From contig DASXXM010000108.1 in assembly GCA_036503065.1 (NCBI GenBank), positions 1 to 6,486 of the forward strand: DNA of 6,486 nucleotides, given 5' to 3'. The stretch is from DATEPR01 sp036503065. Its GTDB lineage: Bacteria; Actinomycetota; Actinomycetes; Mycobacteriales; Pseudonocardiaceae. A program made the position numbers and the translations under genes. Positions 1 through 4,235 of this stretch are shown here, in pieces. The notes beneath the pieces are model-generated. The model saw only the letters and a list, made by a program, of their open reading frames with translations, had not been told where the DNA came from and did no database searches. Each line of letters begins with the position of its first letter. The stretch's first letter is position 1.

Positions 1-561
1 CCGCACGGCCACGATGCAGCGCGGCACGGCCAGCGGCAACCCCAGCAGCATCGCGTCGCCCGGCGCCGGACGGGCCTGGAAGCAGGCCACGTCCAGGCCC
101 GCGCGCAGGTCGTTGGTCCGGTCCACCTGGTCACCGGACACCGGCGCGGTCACCAGTCGCACCAACTCGCTCGGCACGATCGGCAGGTCGTCGGTTGTCG
201 CGAACACGACGGCCTGCTCGGTGTCCGAGCGCGGCGTCGCGACCTCGGTGCCGGCACGCAAGAGCACGACGTCGGGTTGTGGCGCGGACAGCAGGAAGTC
301 GACGTCGGCCTTGGCGGCCGACGGCGGGAACAGCCTGATGCCCAACAGGTCCAGGAACGCCAGATGGTTCTTCTCCGGCACCCGGTTGAGCCGGTACAGC
401 AGTTGGTCGACCAGGTAGGCGAACGTCTCGATGAGCGTGACGCCCGGATCGGACACGTTGTGGTCCGTCCACTCCGGAGCGCGGCGCTGGATGTAGGTCT
501 TGGCTTCATCGACCAGTTGCTGGAAACGACGGTCGTCGAGGTTCGGCGAGGGCAGTGCCAT
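1..561 (-). CDS. Baseplate J / Afp11-like baseplate protein, N-terminal 187 codons (C-terminus outside window)
   Basis: The frame is open from an ATG at 559-561 to the left edge without a stop, so 187 residues are visible and the C-terminus is missing. Residues 30-75 hold the segment typical of putative baseplate assembly proteins of contractile tails: a PEWTDHNVSDPGVTLIETFA stretch, then YLVDQLLYRLNRVPEKNHLA and FLDLLGIRLFP. In this family (phage gpJ, T4 gp6-like, Afp11 in eCIS) the protein builds the baseplate wedge around the spike and clamps the sheath to it; family members are usually several hundred residues or more. The start overlaps the stop of the gp25-like gene by one base (TGATG). 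There is no good Shine-Dalgarno motif, because the nearest GAGGG (574-578) is 12 nt away, so translation is probably coupled to the gene before it. The beta-rich region after residue 75 is not assigned to a specific domain. The family call is by recognition of the motif, not by a database search. Confidence 0.9.
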   Translation of the reverse strand, partial: MALPSPNLDDRRFQQLVDEAKTYIQRRAPEWTDHNVSDPGVTLIETFAYLVDQLLYRLNRVPEKNHLAFLDLLGIRLFPPSAAKADVDFLLSAPQPDVVLLRAGTEVATPRSDTEQAVVFATTDDLPIVPSELVRLVTAPVSGDQVDRTNDLRAGLDVACFQARPAPGDAMLLGLPLAVPRCIVAVR

Positions 562-971
562 CAGGCGGCACCGCCCTCGAACGACGGGATCGTGTAGAAG
601 GGGAACACCAGATTCCTGCGGTCGTTGGTGGAGCGCACGGTGTAGTGCACGTCCACGTAGAGCGTGCCGTTGTCCACGACGTCGAAGGCGATCACGACGT
701 CGTCGACGGTGATGCGCGGTTCCCAGCGGGCCAGCGCCGCGCGTACCTCGGCGGCGATTCGTCCCGCGGTGGCACCGTCGGCGGGCGCGAAGACGTACTC
801 GTGGATGCCGCAACCGAACTCGGGCCGCATCGGCCGTTCGCCCGGCGATGTCCCCAGCACCAGCCGGATCGCCTCCTCGATCTCCCGTTCCCGCTCGACC
901 ATGCCGATACCGCCGGTGGCACTCACCCGCAACGGGAACGCCCAGCCACGGCCGACGAACTTCTCGTTCAC
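561..971 (-). CDS. gp25-like baseplate wedge protein (Afp9-like)
   Basis: The 136-residue protein has the usual length of the GPW/gp25 family. Residues 26-62 carry the family signature: EREREIEEAIRLVLGTSPGE followed by RPMRPEFGCGIHEYVFAP, with the conserved T-x-x-GERPM-x-P-x-FG core. The second half, ending RRNLVFPFYTIPS, is a beta-rich tail typical of the family. In T4-like tails and eCIS, gp25 forms the baseplate core bundle with the J-like protein and provides the platform on which the first sheath ring polymerises. The GTG start at 969-971 is supported by a GGAGG (978-982) six bases upstream, and it overlaps the PAAR stop by 4 bp (GTGA). The stop overlaps the next start by one base. This tight packing fits equimolar assembly of wedge components in the cytoplasm. 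Confidence 0.93.
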   Translation of the reverse strand: MNEKFVGRGWAFPLRVSATGGIGMVEREREIEEAIRLVLGTSPGERPMRPEFGCGIHEYVFAPADGATAGRIAAEVRAALARWEPRITVDDVVIAFDVVDNGTLYVDVHYTVRSTNDRRNLVFPFYTIPSFEGGAA

Positions 972-1288
972 AGCGGGCCTCCGATCAGGACGTTCATGGC
1001 GCCGAGCACGATCTCGGCATCGCAGGTCGTCTGGTCCCCCATCCGCGCGGCCGGCAGGCCGCCGACGAGTACGACGCCGCCGGTCACGGCGCCGGGGCTG
1101 GGGATGATCACGTTGGCCGGCCCCAGGGCCGCGTGTTGCGGTATCGGGCACACGTGCAGGCTGCCGACGACCGCCGCGGGCTTGCCGCCGATGAGCACGG
1201 TCGCGACCTTGACGGCCGCCGACGGCGGTGGCGTCGCGATCTCGCCGCCGTGGTCGGTGGGGTCACCGGTCCTGGCTGCGGGGGGCAT
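968..1288 (-). CDS. PAAR-domain spike-tip protein
   Basis: The 106-residue protein is a single PAAR domain with no extension. It opens with the characteristic MPPAARTGDPTDHGG, then has repeated beta turns of the VLIGGKPAA and VLVGGLPAARMGD type, and closes with NVLIGGPL. PAAR proteins fold as a small cone that sharpens the tip of a VgrG trimer and commonly bind a metal ion through His/Cys. Candidate ligands here are H13, H45, C47, H52 and C89; which of them bind is inference. The ATG at 1286-1288 follows the VgrG-like stop by 14 bp and has a purine-rich AAGAGAG (1294-1300) five bases upstream. The stop overlaps the gp25-like GTG start by 4 bp. Because there is no fused effector domain, any cargo must be carried elsewhere in the particle. 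Confidence 0.93.
   Translation of the reverse strand: MPPAARTGDPTDHGGEIATPPPSAAVKVATVLIGGKPAAVVGSLHVCPIPQHAALGPANVIIPSPGAVTGGVVLVGGLPAARMGDQTTCDAEIVLGAMNVLIGGPL
978..982 (-). promoter_or_regulatory. Shine-Dalgarno GGAGG deciding the GTG start of the gp25-like gene
   Basis: GGAGG lies six bases before the GTG at 969-971, within the last codons of the PAAR gene. It supports this start over any upstream start in the same frame, which runs open to 1151. Confidence 0.85.
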
Positions 1289-1302
1289 GGCTGCTCTCTT
1301 CT

Positions 1303-3066
1303 TCAGTTGATGCGGACCAGGGTGCCCTTGAGTTCGGCCATCGCGCCGCCGTCGATGCTGACGTCCGTGGTGCCGTTGACGGCGACCGAGCGCCCGCTCA
1401 GCTTGATGGTGCCGGTGCCCGCGTCCAGCACGATCCCCTGGTCGTCCAGGGTGATCGAGCTCGACGCGCCGATGCCCTGCGCGGTGATCGTGATGCTGGT
1501 CCTCCGTTTGTTCATCAGGATCTCCAGGCGACCGCCGCCGGTGGCCAACCGCACGCCGGCGGCGCCGCGCGGTGGGTCCAGCAGCTCGATCCGGTCGCCG
1601 GTACGGGAAACCAGCGAACGGCGGTTGACGCGACCGCTGGTCGGGTCGATCAGCGGCACGTCGTCCGTTGACGGCTTGTCGACGCCGTTGTAGAGGCCGC
1701 CGAGCACGTAGGGGTGGTCCAGCGAGCCCTGTTCGAAGCCGACCAGGACCTCGTCGTTGACATCGGGGCTGATCACCCCTCCCCCGCCGACGCCGCCGAA
1801 CTGCACGGTGCGGACCCAGTCGGTCACGTAGTCGTCGGACAGCCACGGGAAGCGCAGCTTCACCGCGCCCTTGCCGGCGGCGCCGGGTTCGCGGACGTCG
1901 GTGACGAGGGCGGTCGCCAGTCCGGGCATCCTGGCGTCCCGGTTGGGCGCGTTGCCGCCGGTCACCAGACCGGCCAGCGAGCGGTCGGTGGACGCGCTCA
2001 CCAGGACCGTGGTGCGATAGCCGGCCTCGGGTTCCAGGACGTGCCGCACGGCGGTGGCCGTGTACCGGCCGGAGAACTCGGGACCGACGTTGCCCAGTGC
2101 GACCGGCATGCCGGCGCGCAGCACCGGGTTGCCGTCCACGACCGCCTCCAGTTCACCGAGTGCCGAACTGATCACCGCGGCGACGGCACGTGCCGCGGCG
2201 GTCGTCTCGGCCTGGGTGCCGTACGGGGTGTCGGTAACGACCAACCGGGCGCCGCTGCCGAATGCGCCGTTCACGGTCGCGGCGGACAGTCCGGGCCGCA
2301 CGGTCTGGCTGGACACCGCGGGTTCGCGCGCGACCAGGGGGGACTTCGTGGTCACGTTCCAACCGCGTGCCTCGACCTCCGCCACACCGTCGGCCGCGGT
2401 CAGGGCCGCCCGCAGTTCCTGGAGGTTCGCACCGAACTCCAGCACGAACGGACTGCTGGCCGACGGCGTGCTCGGTGCGGGCGCCCCGGCCGACGGCGTC
2501 GGGTGGACGAACTCCAGTTGGCCCTTGTCGTCCATGCTCAGGATCGCGGCGCTCTCGCCTGCGAGGCGCGTCAGGAAGTTCCAGTCGGACTCGTTGGCCT
2601 GACTCAGTTGTGTGTAGGTGACACCGGCCGAGTCGATCCGGCCGCAGGTCACCCCGGCACCGGCGGCGACCTGCCGCACGATCGCGGCCGCCGTCATGTT
2701 GCGGAAGGCGACCACCTTACGTCCCCGGAACAGCCGGTGTGCCCTGCTCATCGCGCGCACCACGGTGAACGAACCGGTCGAGTCGATGTCCAGTTCGAGC
2801 GCGGTCACCTCGCCGGTGAACAGCAGTTCGCGGACCTGGTCGGTCACGGTCGTCGCCGACACCCGCAGTGGCGTGCCGATCGTCAACCCGGTCGCGGTGA
2901 GCAGATCGTGGTCGGGGTCGCGGTAGACCAGTTCGGCGCTGTCGGGCAGCCCCGCGTTGGCGTCCACGACGCAGCTCACCAACTGCGCCTGCCAGATCGG
3001 TGGCAGTTCGTCCGGCGCCTCGACCACCGGGTCCGCGGCGAAGGATCGGCCGGCAAGGTCGGTCAC
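1303..3066 (-). CDS. VgrG-like central spike protein (Afp8-like)
   Basis: The 587-residue protein matches the layout of eCIS/T6SS spikes. Residues 20-360 form a gp27/phage GPD-like region, including the ESDWNFLTRLAGESAAIL segment (159-176) typical of late-control D proteins. Residues 380-462 form a gp5-like OB fold (MPGLATALVTDVREPG, then VKLRFPWLSDDYVTDWVRTV, and HPYVLGGLYNGVDKP). Residues 480-587 are repetitive beta strands (RLEILMNKRRTSITI, SSSITLDDQGIVLDAGTG) ending GTLVRIN, as expected for the trimeric beta-helix needle. It would trimerise, cap the tube and carry the PAAR tip. The same frame stays open upstream to 5199, but that part overlaps other real genes and has no family features. 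The GTG start at 3064-3066 was chosen because of a GGAGG (3074-3078) seven bases upstream and a 4-bp GTGA overlap with the LysM gene. An Ala/Pro/Ser-rich insert lies at residues 189-206. Confidence 0.94.
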   Translation of the reverse strand: MTDLAGRSFAADPVVEAPDELPPIWQAQLVSCVVDANAGLPDSAELVYRDPDHDLLTATGLTIGTPLRVSATTVTDQVRELLFTGEVTALELDIDSTGSFTVVRAMSRAHRLFRGRKVVAFRNMTAAAIVRQVAAGAGVTCGRIDSAGVTYTQLSQANESDWNFLTRLAGESAAILSMDDKGQLEFVHPTPSAGAPAPSTPSASSPFVLEFGANLQELRAALTAADGVAEVEARGWNVTTKSPLVAREPAVSSQTVRPGLSAATVNGAFGSGARLVVTDTPYGTQAETTAAARAVAAVISSALGELEAVVDGNPVLRAGMPVALGNVGPEFSGRYTATAVRHVLEPEAGYRTTVLVSASTDRSLAGLVTGGNAPNRDARMPGLATALVTDVREPGAAGKGAVKLRFPWLSDDYVTDWVRTVQFGGVGGGGVISPDVNDEVLVGFEQGSLDHPYVLGGLYNGVDKPSTDDVPLIDPTSGRVNRRSLVSRTGDRIELLDPPRGAAGVRLATGGGRLEILMNKRRTSITITAQGIGASSSITLDDQGIVLDAGTGTIKLSGRSVAVNGTTDVSIDGGAMAELKGTLVRIN

Positions 3067-3773
3067 CGGGCCACCTCCGGTTCGGTCCGGCCGGGCAGCA
3101 GGAGTTCGGCACCGGGCAACAGGATCATCGGGTCGTCGATGTCGTTGGCCTCGGCGATCGCCCGCCAGGCCGCCGGGTCGCCGTACTCCCGCCACGCCAG
3201 CAGCGGCAGGCTGTCGCCGGCCACCACCTGATGGGTGTTGCGCGCCTCCAGCGATCCGGACGTCGGGTTCTGCCCCGGCGCGTCCACCCCGGCTTCCTCG
3301 ATGGTGAGCGAGCAGGTGGCGCGCAGCGGCGTGCCGTCGACGTCGAACAGCGGGTAGGACACCGAGAACATGGTGAGCACGCCATCGAACGACGTGGTGG
3401 TGGCCGTGCCCCAGTCGAACCTGACCCACGGGCTGGCGGGCTTCTTGGCCGCGAGGCTCCTGGGTGTCGGCACGCAGGCCACCATGAGCTGCTCCACGTT
3501 CTTCTCGACGGACTTGTCGTGGGTGGCGGTGGCGTCGAGGAACACCTCGAGGGACAGCGTGCGCGGACCGCTGCCCACGAACTCCGGCAGCGACGCCTGA
3601 CTGGCCATCCGGGCCGGCTTGCGCCGCCACGACGTGGACTTGGTCATGGACAGCTTCTCCGGGTTGAACTGCAACTGGACCTTGGCCAGCTCGCCACCCG
3701 GCCGCGCACCAACCCTGGCCGGCGGCTCCATGATCGTCAGCAGGGCGCGGGCCCTGCTCGGCCGTGTCGACAT
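3063..3773 (-). CDS. CIS tube-domain / LysM protein (Afp7-like adaptor)
   Basis: This 236-residue protein has two parts. Residues 5-165 resemble the contractile injection system tube domain: a beta segment AKVQLQFNPEKLSMTKS followed by RTLSLEVFLDAT (71-82) and later SFDGVLTMFSVSYPLFD and GTPLRATCSLTIEE. Residues 179-228 are a LysM module (THQVVAGDSLPLLAWREYGD, AAWRAIAEANDIDDPMILLPG, AELLLP). In phage and eCIS baseplates this LysM fold is not normally used to bind cell wall. It joins the inner tube and spike to the baseplate wedges, as in gp53-like proteins. The ATG at 3771-3773 has a strong GGGAGGA (3778-3784) just upstream and follows the tube stop after 15 bp. The stop overlaps the VgrG-like GTG by 4 bp. 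The neighbours on both sides fit this adaptor role. Confidence 0.92.
   Translation of the reverse strand: MSTRPSRARALLTIMEPPARVGARPGGELAKVQLQFNPEKLSMTKSTSWRRKPARMASQASLPEFVGSGPRTLSLEVFLDATATHDKSVEKNVEQLMVACVPTPRSLAAKKPASPWVRFDWGTATTTSFDGVLTMFSVSYPLFDVDGTPLRATCSLTIEEAGVDAPGQNPTSGSLEARNTHQVVAGDSLPLLAWREYGDPAAWRAIAEANDIDDPMILLPGAELLLPGRTEPEVAR
3074..3078 (-). promoter_or_regulatory. Shine-Dalgarno GGAGG deciding the GTG start of the VgrG-like gene
   Basis: GGAGG sits seven bases before the GTG at 3064-3066, within the end of the LysM coding region. It is the reason for trimming the long open frame (to 5199) down to a 587-residue protein. Confidence 0.85.
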
Positions 3774-3777
3774 CGTG

Positions 3778-3784
3778 TCCTCCC
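3778..3784 (-). promoter_or_regulatory. Shine-Dalgarno GGGAGGA of the LysM gene
   Basis: This near-perfect anti-16S match lies four bases before the ATG at 3771-3773 and within the 15-bp gap after the tube gene. It decides the start over alternatives inside the tube gene. Confidence 0.85.
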
Positions 3785-3788
3785 GTGT

Positions 3789-4214
3789 TCAGGTCGGGCG
3801 CAGGCCCATGTGCGCGATCTCCAGCGTCTCGACCGCCGCCTGCACACTGTTCGGGTCGAACGAGGGCCCTTGCCAGCGGACCGGCACGATGCCCAGCACC
3901 TGCCAGCTCACGATCCTGGTGCGATCCGGTCGCAGCGCCACGATCTCGCCGTCCTTGGGCTGGACCCGCTGGATGATCTGGTCGAGCCACCGGGTCACCT
4001 TCGTGGTGTCGCTGGTGACCGGCCTTGTCAACGTGATGTTGCTCCACGAGATCCGGCCCGGCAGCTGCCACACGTATCCGTTGTTGCCGCCCTCGGCGTA
4101 CTGCTCGATCCGCACCTCGGCACCGAGCCCGGAGCAGGTGTGGAAGGCGCCGAGATCGGTGCCGCCGATCGTGAGGGTGAAGAACACGCTCGTCGCGAAG
4201 ATGTTGTCCGTCAT
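3789..4214 (-). CDS. gp19-type inner tube protein (Afp1/Afp5-like)
   Basis: The 141-residue protein is the usual size for the T4 gp19-like tail tube family, whose hexameric rings stack into the rigid inner tube. Visible hallmarks are the opening VFFTLTIGGTDLGAFHTCSG (10-29), LGAEVRIEQYAEGGNNGYVW (30-49), a LPGRISWSNITLTRPVTSDT stretch (51-70), the helix TRWLDQIIQRV (74-84), and the closing PVRWQGPSFDPNSVQAAVET then LEIAHMGL. The ATG at 4212-4214 has a GAGGAGA (4221-4227) six bases upstream. It starts 21 bp after the low-complexity gene and ends 15 bp before the LysM gene. eCIS loci usually encode more than one tube paralogue: the one beside the sheath genes makes the shaft and the one beside the LysM/VgrG genes makes the ring nearest the spike. 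By position this is likely the baseplate-proximal form, which is inference. Confidence 0.93.
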   Translation of the reverse strand: MTDNIFATSVFFTLTIGGTDLGAFHTCSGLGAEVRIEQYAEGGNNGYVWQLPGRISWSNITLTRPVTSDTTKVTRWLDQIIQRVQPKDGEIVALRPDRTRIVSWQVLGIVPVRWQGPSFDPNSVQAAVETLEIAHMGLRPT

Positions 4215-4220
4215 CGCAGT

Positions 4221-4227
4221 TCTCCTC
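4221..4227 (-). promoter_or_regulatory. Shine-Dalgarno GAGGAGA of the tube gene
   Basis: The motif is six bases upstream of the ATG at 4212-4214, inside the 21-bp gap after the Pro-rich gene. Tube protein is needed in many copies in such particles, and this strong site fits high expression. Confidence 0.85.
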
Positions 4228-4235
4228 GTGACCGG

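Noticed and set aside
968..1846. Minus-strand 292-codon frame as a long PAAR fusion protein
   Set aside because: Only the last 106 codons look like PAAR. The rest is out of frame with the VgrG-like coding sequence beneath it, and an ATG with a ribosome binding site at 1288 gives a typical PAAR length.
4215..4235. Gap between the Pro-rich gene and the tube gene as a promoter or terminator
   Set aside because: At 21 bp it holds only the ribosome binding site; no -10/-35 elements or hairpin with a T-run are visible.
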